A stretch of 64,000 nucleotides of DNA from Prosthecobacter vanneervenii (GTDB taxonomy: Bacteria; Verrucomicrobiota; Verrucomicrobiia; Verrucomicrobiales; Verrucomicrobiaceae), in NCBI RefSeq assembly GCF_014203095.1, contig NZ_JACHIG010000001.1, positions 1,116,001-1,180,000 on the forward strand, given 5' to 3'. Of the stretch, positions 44,938 through 53,406 are shown piece by piece. Positions within the stretch are counted from its first letter, which is position 1; each line of letters begins with the position of its first letter. Under the pieces are notes generated by a model. The model was not told the DNA's origin and did not search any database. It was given only the letters and a program-made list of their open reading frames with translations. Made by a program: the position numbers and the translations under genes.

Positions 44938-44940
44938 AAT

Positions 44941-45220
44941 ACAGCACTTTGTGCGCACGGAGGCGCGGCGTGGTGCGTGTGTGTTTCACGGACTCTCCTG
45001 GCAGGCGGGGCGGGCCTGTACGGGTCCGGTGCCGCCTGCATCCATCGGTTGCGTCGCCGAGTTCTTCACTGCCGCTCCGCTGTCATCCCTTCGGCGGCCG
45101 TGTTCTCCACACCAGCAGCATCAGGAACACAAGGCCGGTTGGGATCACTTTGAGGAAAGTCAAATGCATTCGTGGTATAAAGTGATTTTTCATGACAGGA
45201 CTGGAAAGCGCAAGGGCGCA
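44941..45220. other. Intergenic stretch between the replication module and the R1/R3 array
   Basis: 280 bases with no gene that can be supported. Short frames here do not show a domain or a good start. It is G+C-rich at the left and becomes A/T-richer towards 45190. Confidence 0.4.
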
Positions 45221-45293
45221 TTTGGAACCGAAGCGAAGCGGAGACAGACGACTGAAAGGAGCCCGTAGGGTGAGCGCAGCGAATCAATCAATG
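45221..45293. repeat. R3 direct repeat, copy 3
   Basis: Begins TTTGGAACCGAAGCGAAGC; the core is the same as in 28251-28313 and 28552-28617. It again runs straight into an R1 element. Confidence 0.85.
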
Positions 45294-45504
45294 CGGTCGC
45301 GCAGATGCGAGGCGCAGGCCTGCATCGGAGCTACCGCTTTCGGGCGTCTCGTGGTCTGCGGGGGCTGATTGGCACGCGGATGCCATAAACCTCGCGGGAG
45401 ACGCAGAGATGCTGCCTGAGGGTATCTTATGGTATGCGACAGCCGTCCCGCCTCCGGAAAGCGGTAGCTGCGGTCGTGCCTCCCTCCGCGACCGCACTCC
45501 AAAT
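45290..45504. repeat. R1 palindromic element, copy f (tandem unit 1)
   Basis: Contains GAGCTACCGCTTTCGGGCG and, to the right, GAAAGCGGTAGCTGCGG and CGCGACCGCACTCCAAAT. The left outer arm is joined to R3, as in copies c and d. Confidence 0.9.
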
Positions 45505-45526
45505 TCACTGCGCGTGCTGCGGCGCT

Positions 45527-45747
45527 ATTTGGAGTGCGGTCGCGCAGATGCGAGGCGCAAGCCTGCATCGGAGCTACCGCTTTCGGGCGTCTCGTGGTCT
45601 GCGGGGGCTGATTGGCACGCGGGTGCCATAAACCTCGCGGGAGACGGAGAGATGCTGCCTGAGGGTATCTTGTGGTATCAGCCAGCCGTCCCGCCTGCGG
45701 AAAGCGGTAGCTGCGGTCGTCCCTCCCTCCGCGACCGCACTCCAAAT
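45527..45747. repeat. R1 palindromic element, copy g (tandem unit 2)
   Basis: A complete 221-base unit from ATTTGGAGTGCGGTCGCG to CGACCGCACTCCAAAT. Linker CACTGCGCGTGCTGCGGCG joins it to units on both sides. Confidence 0.92.
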
Positions 45748-45769
45748 TCACTGCGCGTGCTGCGGCGCT

Positions 45770-45990
45770 ATTTGGAGTGCGGTCGCGCAGATGCGAGGCG
45801 CAGGCCTGCATCGGAGCTACCGCTTTCGGGCGTCTCGTGGTCTGCGGGGGCTGATTGGCACGCGGATGCCATTAACCTCGCGGGAGACGCAGAGATGCTG
45901 CCTGAGGGTATCTTGTGGTATGCGACAGCCGTCCCGCCTCCGGAAAGCGGTAGCTGCGGTCGTTCCTCCCTCCGCGACCGCACTCCAAAT
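45770..45990. repeat. R1 palindromic element, copy h (tandem unit 3)
   Basis: A complete 221-base unit that differs from copy g at few positions. The period between units g and h is 243 bases. Confidence 0.92.
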
Positions 45991-46048
45991 AGCGTGGCAT
46001 TGCTCCTGCGGAGTGCTGCGGGCTCGGAGGCCCGTGCTCCAAAGACTC

Positions 46049-46090
46049 ACTTCCCATGCGCCAGCACCACGCGGAAGCCGCGGGTGTTGC
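46049..46090. repeat. 42-bp copy of the kinase-FGE gene end (distal repeat)
   Basis: Matches 47067-47108 with one mismatch. On the minus strand it reads NTRGFRVVLAHGK and TGA stop, equal to the kinase-FGE C-terminus except Leu to Arg. It lies one base from the stop of the 113-residue gene (46092). Confidence 0.88.
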
Positions 46091-46091
46091 T

Positions 46092-46433
46092 CTATGCAGC
46101 CTGCCAGCATGAGACGCAAAGCACCGCTTTGCTGGCGGCCAGCCGGTTCAGATCCTCTGGAGAAAACTCCAGATTGCACTGCTGGTCATACTCGTACAAA
46201 ACCCACAGGCTGATGGCATGATCCAGATCATCCACCACCACGGCCATGCGGTCTCTTTTCCCTTCGATTTTCATCAGCAGATGCCCGATGCCCGACTCTC
46301 CGGCACAAAGCTGGCCTCCATCAATCCAGAAAGTCCAGGGTTGATCATGCGGTGCCATCGACAGCATGCCTATTGCCCCTTCCAGAGAAGGCACATTGTC
46401 AGTTTCAATTTTTAACAGATAGCGAACGCTCAT
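46092..46433 (-). CDS. Unknown 113-residue protein, immunity-like context
   Basis: The sequence (MSVRYLLKIETDNVPSLEGAIGML...WTFWIDGGQLCAGESG) has no family I recognise. It is mixed alpha/beta, acidic and without a signal peptide, like many immunity proteins. It follows the SUKH gene on the same strand by 64 bases. The stop codon is one base from the distal repeat. G+C is lower than in the kinase gene. A role in toxin immunity is inferred only from size, charge and neighbour. Confidence 0.6.
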   Translation of the reverse strand: MSVRYLLKIETDNVPSLEGAIGMLSMAPHDQPWTFWIDGGQLCAGESGIGHLLMKIEGKRDRMAVVVDDLDHAISLWVLYEYDQQCNLEFSPEDLNRLAASKAVLCVSCWQAA

Positions 46434-46497
46434 GAAAAGTGGGGCTGGCCGCCGGAGAATCAGGTTTCTATAGCAGCGTGATCACTACAGGTTCCTA

Positions 46498-47049
46498 TCA
46501 GGGCAAATCCACCTTGAGAGAAGGTCTAGCTTGGAGTTTCAGCCTCTCATCAGGCCACCCAAAGTAGCCATAGAACGCATTGTCCCAGAAAGAGACACCT
46601 TGCCGATTCTCAAAAAGTTTTTGCAGCATTTCAGTAAAGTTTAATGCAACGACCCGGCTGCTCCCTGTGGCGTGGTCACCACTATAGCTGTCAAAACAGC
46701 GTCCAAGCCTCGCTGGGTGAGTGTCTATGCTAATGTAATCGGGACCACATCCTCTCACGGCGATGACGTATAACCCCTCAGATACTGTGCCGTCAAAATC
46801 CTCCGGGTGGTCCTGATAGGCCCCCTCCAAGATGACATGATCCGCCCGCAGAAATTCTGAAGGAGCAACAATGCGCCAGCCCCAGTCTTCCTCTGGAAAC
46901 AGATCCATCCCGCCACACAGCGAGTAAAATTCATGAAGATCAGGCGGTAGTAGCAAGCCCTGAGGCAGCGACGGCAGACCAGAAGGAGGCTCTATAACAC
47001 AGCCGTGCTCTTGCCCAACTTGTGCGATGATTTCAGAAATAGTCGTCAT
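46498..47049 (-). CDS. SUKH (SMI1/KNR4) superfamily protein, probable immunity protein
   Basis: A 183-residue SUKH-fold protein: LLLPPDLHEFYSLCGGMDLFPE is the hallmark helix and loop, followed by WGWRIVAPSEFLRA and a beta-rich part. SUKH proteins are usually immunity factors of polymorphic toxin systems, although some have other roles. No cognate toxin is seen. A GAGGGGGG run lies before the ATG at 47049, and the gene begins 15 bases after the kinase-FGE stop, so it could be co-transcribed with that gene. The pair lies between two copies of the kinase-FGE end. Confidence 0.82.
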   Translation of the reverse strand: MTTISEIIAQVGQEHGCVIEPPSGLPSLPQGLLLPPDLHEFYSLCGGMDLFPEEDWGWRIVAPSEFLRADHVILEGAYQDHPEDFDGTVSEGLYVIAVRGCGPDYISIDTHPARLGRCFDSYSGDHATGSSRVVALNFTEMLQKLFENRQGVSFWDNAFYGYFGWPDERLKLQARPSLKVDLP

Positions 47050-47064
47050 TGATTCCGCCCCCCT

Positions 47065-49617
47065 CTACTTCCCATGCGCCAGCACCACGCGGAAGCCGAG
47101 GGTGTTGCGGCGGGCGTCGGAGGGGACGGGGGTGCGGGCGGAGGAGAGGAGCTCTTCCTGGGTGGAAGAGCGCCAGTTGCCGCCACGGGTGGTGCCCAGC
47201 ACGGGGCGGGCGGGCTCGTCCGGCTTGGCGGGGGGCGTGGGGGCGTAGTCGGTGTCCACCCATTCGGAGACGTTGCCGCCCAGGCCGTAGATGCCGCGCT
47301 CATTGGCACGCAGGGCGGCCACAGGGGCCAGGAAGGGGAATTTATCCTCGTAGCCGGGGATGGTGTTTTCCAGGCTGGCTTTGCGCGCAGCGTTCATGTC
47401 GGCCAGGTTTTCCACGTCTTCGGGCGGCGGCCAGTCAAAGCCCCAGGGGTAGATGCCACGGATGCGGCTGTTGCGCTCCTCGGGGGTGGTGCCGCGCTCC
47501 AGCGGCAGGCCCACGGCGCGGCTCCATTCCTCGTCGGTGGGCAGGCGGTAGAGGTCCTTGGGGCCGATGAGTCCGGCATTGCGCTCGCGCTCGGTCAGCC
47601 AGGCGCAGAAGGCGCGCGCCTCGGTGCGGTCCACGCCCACCACGGGCACGGTGCCTGCGCCGCCTTTGTTGCCGGCGTCCAGCCGCATGGGGCGGCGGGC
47701 CTGGGTGGCCTTGCAGTACTCCATGTAGTCGCGGTGGCGGGTCTCCCAGGCGGAAAACATCACGTCTCCCAGCGGCACCAGGTTCATGCCCAGGCTGTTG
47801 GCCTTCCACTGGCGGCCAAAGGTCACGGCCTTGCGCGTCTGCATGTCGGCAAAGAGCTCTGACTGCTCCCCTTCCCGCACCTCGCCCTCCAGCACCACAT
47901 CGGCAAAGCCCTCCTCCCGCAGCTCAAACTCCACCGGCCCGGTGCGCACGCGCGGCAGCTCCAGCGGTGTCTCGCCCAGAAACTCATCATGCTGATACAC
48001 GCGCACCTTTTCCGGCTGGCTCTGCACGATGACGCTGCCGTAGGTCTGGCGCTCCACACGCAGGTGAAAGGCGCGCCAGTTTTTGTCCTCGGCCTGGTCG
48101 CCCCGGTCCGTGTCCTTGGCATCGGGCATGTCATCGGGAGAGGGCTGGCCGCTTTCCACAAAGTAGAAGGGCTCCACCTCGTAGTGGTGCTCCTGGCTCA
48201 GGTAGGCCTCGCTGCGGTCGCGATCTGTGAGCCAGTAGCGGAAGGCCTCGGCATCGCCATCCGGCACCACGACGAGATACGCGCTCTCCTGGTCCTTGCC
48301 GCGCTGATAGCGCACCACCTTGCCCTCAAAGGAGCGGCCGGTGGCTTCGAGGAATCGCTTGAAATACTTCATCTCCACGGGCTCGGCGCTGATGTGGCCG
48401 CCCGCGCCGGGCTTGAAGACCATGCCGAGGCTGTTGAGCCAGCGCTCCCCCTTCTGCGGCAGGCGGGAGGGCTCCAGCTTCAGGTCAAAGACGGCCGACT
48501 TTTCATCCGAGGCGCGGTGCTCGATCTCCACCTGCTTGTAACCCGGCAGGCGGAGCTGGTAGATGACGGGCACGCCCTCGGCAGGGTTGAGCTCCAGCGG
48601 GGTGACGCCGAGCTGGTCCTCCCCGGCAAAGACGGTTGCCCCGGCGGGCTGGGTGATGATCTTGAGATGCGGCACCGTATTGCTCATGGCCACCAGCGTG
48701 CGGGCGCGGCGGTTCTGCGCCAGCCACATGCCAAAGCCCACCGCCAGCAGCAGCGCCACCGAGCCGATGGCCGCCCACGTCCACAGCACCCGGCGGGAAG
48801 ACGGCAGCGGCTGGCCGCGCAGCGCCAGCGCCATCTCCCGTGCGCTGATAAAGCGGCCCCGGGCCTGCGGCGCGCAGGCGGTGCACACCACATCCTGCAG
48901 CCTGCGCCAGGACTCCAGCGCGGAGCCCGTCTCCGTGCACGAGGGCAGATCCGGGAAATCCAGCCGGTCCTTGCCCGTGCTGGCCTCATACAGCACCATG
49001 CCGAGAGAGAAGATGTCAGACGCCGCCGTGCCCGGCCCCTCCGGAGCCACAAAGCCCTCCGTGCCCACAAAGCTGCGCTGCCCCAGCAGGGCCACCAACC
49101 CGATGTCCGCCAGACGGCACACGCCGTCGATGAAGATGAGGTTGGAGGGTTTGACGTCGCGGTGGATGAGCTTGCTGCGGTGCAGGTAGTCCAGCCCCTC
49201 GGCGATCGTGACGCCAAACTGGATGCACTGCTCGGCGCGCACGCATTTGTCCCGCTTCATCTGCAGGCCCAGGGTGTGCGGCTGGTAGGAATCGGCCTGG
49301 ATGTCGCGGCCCTTTTCCAGGTCATCGGCCAGCTCCATCACATAGTAATAAAAGCCCTCCTGGTCATTGCGGCCCACCTGCAGGATGGGCACCAGCGCCT
49401 CGTGCCGGCGGGAGATGGGCTCAAAGCGCTTGATGGCCTCAAACTCGCGCTCAAAGGAGTCCGGCCGGTCATAGTCCTCCCGCCACACCACCTTCACCGC
49501 ACGCAGCATGCCGGTGACGCTGCGCGCCATCCACACCTCCCCAAAAGCCCCGCGCCCGATGATGCGAAGCGTCTCGTGATCTCGGATATCAGGCGCTGTG
49601 CGTGGCTTGGGCTGCAT
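47065..49617 (-). CDS. Membrane Ser/Thr kinase with PEGA and formylglycine-type (FGE/SUMF1) domains
   Basis: An 850-residue protein. The kinase domain (about 15-270) has GRGAFGEV, VK42, HRDVKPSN (His152) and DIG at 171 in place of DFG. A membrane helix at about 278-300 leads to two PEGA-type beta modules (about 325-375, 540-595). The C-terminal 240 residues are a FGE-sulfatase-like domain ending GNVSEWVDTDYAP and GFRVVLAHGK. The cytoplasmic kinase would be linked to an exported FGE-like domain, a common architecture in PVC bacteria. The natural signal is not known. The C-terminal end is duplicated 1 kb downstream (46049-46090). Confidence 0.9.
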   Translation of the reverse strand: MQPKPRTAPDIRDHETLRIIGRGAFGEVWMARSVTGMLRAVKVVWREDYDRPDSFEREFEAIKRFEPISRRHEALVPILQVGRNDQEGFYYYVMELADDLEKGRDIQADSYQPHTLGLQMKRDKCVRAEQCIQFGVTIAEGLDYLHRSKLIHRDVKPSNLIFIDGVCRLADIGLVALLGQRSFVGTEGFVAPEGPGTAASDIFSLGMVLYEASTGKDRLDFPDLPSCTETGSALESWRRLQDVVCTACAPQARGRFISAREMALALRGQPLPSSRRVLWTWAAIGSVALLLAVGFGMWLAQNRRARTLVAMSNTVPHLKIITQPAGATVFAGEDQLGVTPLELNPAEGVPVIYQLRLPGYKQVEIEHRASDEKSAVFDLKLEPSRLPQKGERWLNSLGMVFKPGAGGHISAEPVEMKYFKRFLEATGRSFEGKVVRYQRGKDQESAYLVVVPDGDAEAFRYWLTDRDRSEAYLSQEHHYEVEPFYFVESGQPSPDDMPDAKDTDRGDQAEDKNWRAFHLRVERQTYGSVIVQSQPEKVRVYQHDEFLGETPLELPRVRTGPVEFELREEGFADVVLEGEVREGEQSELFADMQTRKAVTFGRQWKANSLGMNLVPLGDVMFSAWETRHRDYMEYCKATQARRPMRLDAGNKGGAGTVPVVGVDRTEARAFCAWLTERERNAGLIGPKDLYRLPTDEEWSRAVGLPLERGTTPEERNSRIRGIYPWGFDWPPPEDVENLADMNAARKASLENTIPGYEDKFPFLAPVAALRANERGIYGLGGNVSEWVDTDYAPTPPAKPDEPARPVLGTTRGGNWRSSTQEELLSSARTPVPSDARRNTLGFRVVLAHGK
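47067..47108. repeat. 42-bp direct repeat, kinase-FGE 3' end (proximal copy)
   Basis: The original copy; the kinase stop codon TAG (47067-47065) starts with its first base. See 46049-46090. Confidence 0.88.
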
Positions 49618-49677
49618 GGGCTAGCTGGAGTGCCTGATTACACCGCAGTGGGAGACGGAGGTCAAGGGGACAAGAAT

Positions 49678-49744
49678 CTTCCTCGTCCTCTCGGAAAGGG
49701 AGGAGGAGTGAGTAGAAGAAAGAGGAAGATCTGAGCTGCGAATG
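49678..49744. repeat. Pyrimidine/purine-rich repeat, copy 1
   Basis: CTTCCTCGTCCTCTCGGAAA, then GGGAGGAGGAGTGAGTAG and AAGAGGAAGATCTGAGCTGC. It can fold back on itself. The 477-base gap between kinase and GT39 genes is filled with this, copy 2, and an R2 element; no gene is supported. Confidence 0.8.
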
Positions 49745-49773
49745 ATCTGGATCTTCTCACCGCCACAGACCAC

Positions 49774-49859
49774 GGCGGCTGGAGGACCAGCCGCCCTACC
49801 TGCGCCGGGCCTGCGAGCGCCCAGCGCGAGAAGGTAGGGAGGGCTGTCCCCAGCCCTCC
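49774..49859. repeat. R2 twin-hairpin element (complete)
   Basis: Hairpin 1: GGCGGCTGG/CCAGCCGCC, loop AGGA (49774-49795). Hairpin 2: GGAGGGCTG/CAGCCCTCC, loop TCCC (49838-49859). CTACCTGCGC and AGGTAGGG flank the spacer as a third inverted repeat. Confidence 0.85.
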
Positions 49860-49936
49860 GCCTTCGGAGCCCTGTGCCTGCTAGAAACCCACTCGCATTG
49901 ATAGCCGGTCATCCTTCTCTTCCTCCTACTCCTCCT

Positions 49937-49997
49937 CTTCCTCTCGGAAAGGGAGGAGGAGTGAGTAGGAAAAAGAGGAAGATCTGAGCTGCGAATG
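49937..49997. repeat. Pyrimidine/purine-rich repeat, copy 2
   Basis: Repeats GGGAGGAGGAGTGAGTAGG and AAGAGGAAGATCTGAGCTGC of copy 1. It is preceded by TCCTCCTACTCCTCCTC, which is complementary to its right arm, so this copy can form a long hairpin. Confidence 0.8.
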
Positions 49998-50094
49998 CAC
50001 GGGCCGTTTCCGGCCAACCACGGCAAACCATCGCAAACCGCGCAGGCTTGCGGCACGCAATGATCGAGGACGACTCAGGCTCGCGCCCGCCGCC

Positions 50095-51759
50095 TCACGG
50101 CGCCGTCTTGATGCGCAGCAGCACGCGCTCGCCCATGGTGGCCAGGGTTTCCATGCGGCCTTTGAGGGGGGATTGATCTGCTTCGCAGTGCCTCACGTCG
50201 CGGTTCAGGAAGACGCAGAGCACGCTGGGGTACTTGCTGGCAAACTCCTTGGCCCCGGCGGCTCCGCGCAGCATGTGCAGCGGCGGGTGCGGGGTGAAGT
50301 AGGGCTGCACCTGCTCGGCGGTGGAGGGGAAGAAGATGACCCCCTGCGGCATGCTGCCGGTGTAGTACGTCACCGCACGGGCGATGAAGCTGGAGGTGAT
50401 GATGGGCTCCCCGGGCAGGCGCTGCTTCATGGCCTCGGCGGCGATGCCTTCGGTGGAGGAGTAGAGGCGCACCTTGTCGTCCACGCCATACTGCATCATG
50501 AGGATGATCACCACGGTGACACCCACGGTGCTGGCCGCCCAAGCGACAAAGCGCTGCTTGAGCATGAAGAACATCGGCACGGCGATGAAGGCCACCAGCA
50601 CAAAGATCAGCGGCGTGAGATCCTTGATGAAGAGGTTGCTGTCCTTCGGCAGCATCAGGGTGATGATGCTAGCCGCCAGCAGCACCAGCACCACCTGCAG
50701 CACGGAGAGGGAGGAGGCCAGGATGCGCTCCCCTTTGGTGCGGAAGCCGCCGCCGATCCACTGGTCCAGCAGATGGCCGCAGATGAGCGCCAGCGTCACA
50801 AACAGGAAGAAGGTGTAGGTGGGCAGCTTGCTGTTGCAGATGGTGAAGAAGATCAGATTCGGCACAAACCAGCACACCAGGAAGAGGATGCGGCGGTCGG
50901 TCTTGGTCTCCTTGACGGTGCGCACGATGGCGGAGATGAGCAGCGGGATCCACGGCAGGCTGCCGGCCACCAGGATCATGATGTAGTACCACCAGTGGTT
51001 GCTGTGCTTGTGCTCGGCGCTGGTCAGGCGCTCCCAGTTTTCATGCACAAAGAAGCGGTGCCAGTACTCCATGCCGTATTTGGCAAACATGGTGGCATAC
51101 CATGGCACGGCGATGACCACCCAGGCCAGCAGGCCCAGCACCAGCCCCTTGCCACGCCAGGGGGAGCGCGTCTTGGTCAGCCACAGGTAGCAGATGGAGC
51201 CCAGGGTGGGCACCAGGATGCCCACGGGGCCCTTGGTCAGCATGGCAAAGGCGGAGGCCACAAAGTGCAGGATCAGCCACTTGTCCCGCTTGTCCTCCTC
51301 ATTAATGGCCAGCCACAGGCAGAAGACGGAGGCGCTGATGCACAGGGCCAGACAGATGTCGGTGAGCATGAGGCGGGACATCACGCAGTACTCCACGCCA
51401 GAAGCCAGCACCACGGCGGCACAGAAGCCCGCCCGTGCGGAGAACATCCGGCGGCCGAACCACCACGTCAGCAGCACCAGCAGCGTGGCCGCTGCGGCGG
51501 AGGGAGCGCGGGCGGCAAAGTTGCCACCGCCAAAGATCTTCCACGCCAGCATGGACTGCCAGTAGAAGAAGATGGGCTTTTCAAACTGCCGCTCGCCAAA
51601 GATCGTGGGCGTCAGCCACTCATTGCGCTCCACCATTTCTTTGGTCGTCTCGGCGTAGAAGGGCTCGTCCGGGTCGATCAGCGGCAGATGCCCCAGCCGC
51701 AGCCAGAAAAGGACGGAGCAGAGGGCGATGAGGGTGAAGAACTGGGCGCGTAGGTTCAT
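50095..51759 (-). CDS. GT39-like (ArnT/PMT-type) membrane glycosyltransferase
   Basis: A 554-residue integral membrane enzyme with about 12 helices. The N-terminal periplasmic loop LPLIDPDEPFYAETTKEMVERNEWL has the acidic DPDE typical of the PMT_2/ArnT group, which use polyprenyl-phosphate sugars as donors. The next WLTPTIFGERQFEKPIFFYW motif is also characteristic. It probably adds a sugar to lipid A-like or surface molecules. Its ATG overlaps the PIG-L stop (TGATG), so it is translationally coupled to it; the divergent GT2 gene suggests a common sugar-transfer pathway. Confidence 0.88.
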   Translation of the reverse strand: MNLRAQFFTLIALCSVLFWLRLGHLPLIDPDEPFYAETTKEMVERNEWLTPTIFGERQFEKPIFFYWQSMLAWKIFGGGNFAARAPSAAAATLLVLLTWWFGRRMFSARAGFCAAVVLASGVEYCVMSRLMLTDICLALCISASVFCLWLAINEEDKRDKWLILHFVASAFAMLTKGPVGILVPTLGSICYLWLTKTRSPWRGKGLVLGLLAWVVIAVPWYATMFAKYGMEYWHRFFVHENWERLTSAEHKHSNHWWYYIMILVAGSLPWIPLLISAIVRTVKETKTDRRILFLVCWFVPNLIFFTICNSKLPTYTFFLFVTLALICGHLLDQWIGGGFRTKGERILASSLSVLQVVLVLLAASIITLMLPKDSNLFIKDLTPLIFVLVAFIAVPMFFMLKQRFVAWAASTVGVTVVIILMMQYGVDDKVRLYSSTEGIAAEAMKQRLPGEPIITSSFIARAVTYYTGSMPQGVIFFPSTAEQVQPYFTPHPPLHMLRGAAGAKEFASKYPSVLCVFLNRDVRHCEADQSPLKGRMETLATMGERVLLRIKTAP

Positions 51760-52445
51760 CAGGCGTATGGGTTGGGAATGAAAATCTCTTCATCGCGCGC
51801 GTAGGCGCAGAAGCGGGTGCTGCTGAGGTAGAGCTGCGTCTCGTGGCACTCGATGGCCGCCAGCTTGCGGGCTTTTTGCTGGAGGGTCAGGTTCAGGGTC
51901 AGGCCGGAGGCCTCCGGGCAGAACCAGCGGCGGTGGATCAGGTAATCCCACTGCCGCACGGCAGTCAGGCCGGCACGTTTCCGCGCCTCCTGCACCAGCT
52001 CGTAGGAGCCGCCATGGTCGGGGTGGTTGTCATCCTGGGAGGGCACCACCAGCAGGGTGGGGCGGAAGTTTTGCAGATCCGCCACATGCAGGTCCAGCGT
52101 GCGCGCATCCTGCTGCATCCAGAGGCGTGTCAGGCCCTGATCCGGCAGGCCGTAGAAAATGGCGTCCTCTGCCCGCAGGCCCAGCGTCTGCACGGAGCGC
52201 AGCGCCTCCTGCCTGCGCCGGGCACCCCAGCGCCTGCGGCAGTCGTCATCGATGCTCCAGCGCTGCTCCACGTAGCGCTGCGGCCAGGGGTTGTTGTCCC
52301 CGTCCGTTTGGAAGATCACCCGCACCTGTGCCCCGGCGGCCACCGCATGCTGAATGAGCCCCCCGCAGCCCAGGGCCTCATCGTCCGGATGAGGGGCAAA
52401 AACCAGCACGCGATCCTGGGCAGTAAGCGTGGTGGAGGCAGGCAT
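51759..52445 (-). CDS. PIG-L family N-acetylglucosaminyl deacetylase
   Basis: A 228-residue zinc-dependent deacetylase (LmbE/PIG-L). The motif VFAPHPDDEALGCGGLI near residue 15 holds the metal His and Asp pair with the general-base Asp, and PDHGGSYELV (His) completes the site. Substrates are N-acetylglucosamine-type lipids or thiols. ATG 52445 is preferred to an upstream TTG at 52463. It precedes and overlaps the GT39 gene; with the divergent GT2 (dolichol-phosphate-mannose-synthase-like) it suggests assembly of a surface glycolipid. Confidence 0.9.
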   Translation of the reverse strand: MPASTTLTAQDRVLVFAPHPDDEALGCGGLIQHAVAAGAQVRVIFQTDGDNNPWPQRYVEQRWSIDDDCRRRWGARRRQEALRSVQTLGLRAEDAIFYGLPDQGLTRLWMQQDARTLDLHVADLQNFRPTLLVVPSQDDNHPDHGGSYELVQEARKRAGLTAVRQWDYLIHRRWFCPEASGLTLNLTLQQKARKLAAIECHETQLYLSSTRFCAYARDEEIFIPNPYA

Positions 52446-52593
52446 TTTAGGAGATTCGGGCAAAGGGAGAAAGGCGGAAAAGGGCCTTCCCTAAACCGGC
52501 TTCGTTCCACGCGCCAGATGAATTGTTGGTCGGCAGATTTTCGAGTTGGACAGCCTGCCGGAAACCGTGGAAGATTGCCAGCCCTTTATTTCC

Positions 52594-53340
52594 ATGCAGG
52601 CCGCCAGCCCGACCACCAACCCACCGTGCAAGATCGCCGCGCTCATTCCGGCCTACCGTGAAGCCGCCGCCATCGCCGATGTGGTCACGCGCACTCTTCC
52701 CCAGGTGGACCTGACGCTGGTGGTGGACGACGGCTCCCCGGACAACACCGCCGAACTGGCCCGCCAGGCCGGGGCCGAGGTCATCGTACACACGGTGAAC
52801 CAGGGCAAGGGCGCCGCCATGAAGACCGGCATGAAGACCCTGGCCGAGCGCGGCTACGACTACATCATGCTCCTGGACGGCGACGGCCAGCATGCGCCGG
52901 AGGAGATCGCCCGCTTCACCGCCGTGGCCCGCGCTGGAGCCGCCCATGTGGTGCTGGGAAACCGCTTTGAAAACGTCAAGGGCATGCCCCTTGTGCGCCG
53001 CTTTGTGAACAGCCTGATGTCCCGCATCATCAGCAATGCCTGCGGCGTCGGCATCCCGGACACCCAGTGCGGCTTCCGCCTGGTGCGCTCCTCCCTCGTG
53101 ACGTACATCATGGGCAGCAGCGACCACTTTGACTTTGAAACCGAGATGCTCCTGCTGGCCAGCCGCGCCGGATTCACCATCCAGAGCGTGCCCGTGAGCA
53201 CCATCTACGGGGCTGAGAAGACCAAGATCCGCCCCGTGCAGGACACCATCAAGTTCATCAAACTGATGCGCCGCTGGCAGAAACAGTCCGGCACCTTCCC
53301 GGCGGCTCCGCTCAGCCCCTCCAAGGCTACGGAGCTTTGA
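52594..53340 (+). CDS. GT2 glycosyltransferase (polyprenyl-phosphate sugar synthase-like)
   Basis: A 248-residue GT-A enzyme: CKIAALIPAYREAAAIADVV, then VVDDGSPDNTAELA with the DDG nucleotide-binding Asp, MLLDGDGQHAPEEI with the DxD metal motif, and a C-terminal DTQCGFRL. It is similar to dolichol-phosphate mannose synthase and could make the lipid-linked sugar used by the GT39 gene across the divergent promoter. The start is taken as ATG 52594; TTG 52546 in the same frame is possible. Confidence 0.88.
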   Translation: MQAASPTTNPPCKIAALIPAYREAAAIADVVTRTLPQVDLTLVVDDGSPDNTAELARQAGAEVIVHTVNQGKGAAMKTGMKTLAERGYDYIMLLDGDGQHAPEEIARFTAVARAGAAHVVLGNRFENVKGMPLVRRFVNSLMSRIISNACGVGIPDTQCGFRLVRSSLVTYIMGSSDHFDFETEMLLLASRAGFTIQSVPVSTIYGAEKTKIRPVQDTIKFIKLMRRWQKQSGTFPAAPLSPSKATEL

Positions 53341-53406
53341 GCTGAGGGGCCGCCCTCCTGGAACTTCTTTTCTCAGGCACATCCCGCCCCTCATCTCTTG
53401 CCCGAC

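Noticed and set aside
45290-45990. CRISPR or integron attC array
   Set aside because: Units are over 200 bases, nearly identical throughout, with short constant linkers; no cas genes or integron integrase.
45284-46221. Long frames through the R1 array on both strands
   Set aside because: The frames repeat with the 243-base period and arise because R1 lacks stops in several frames; no protein features or start signals.
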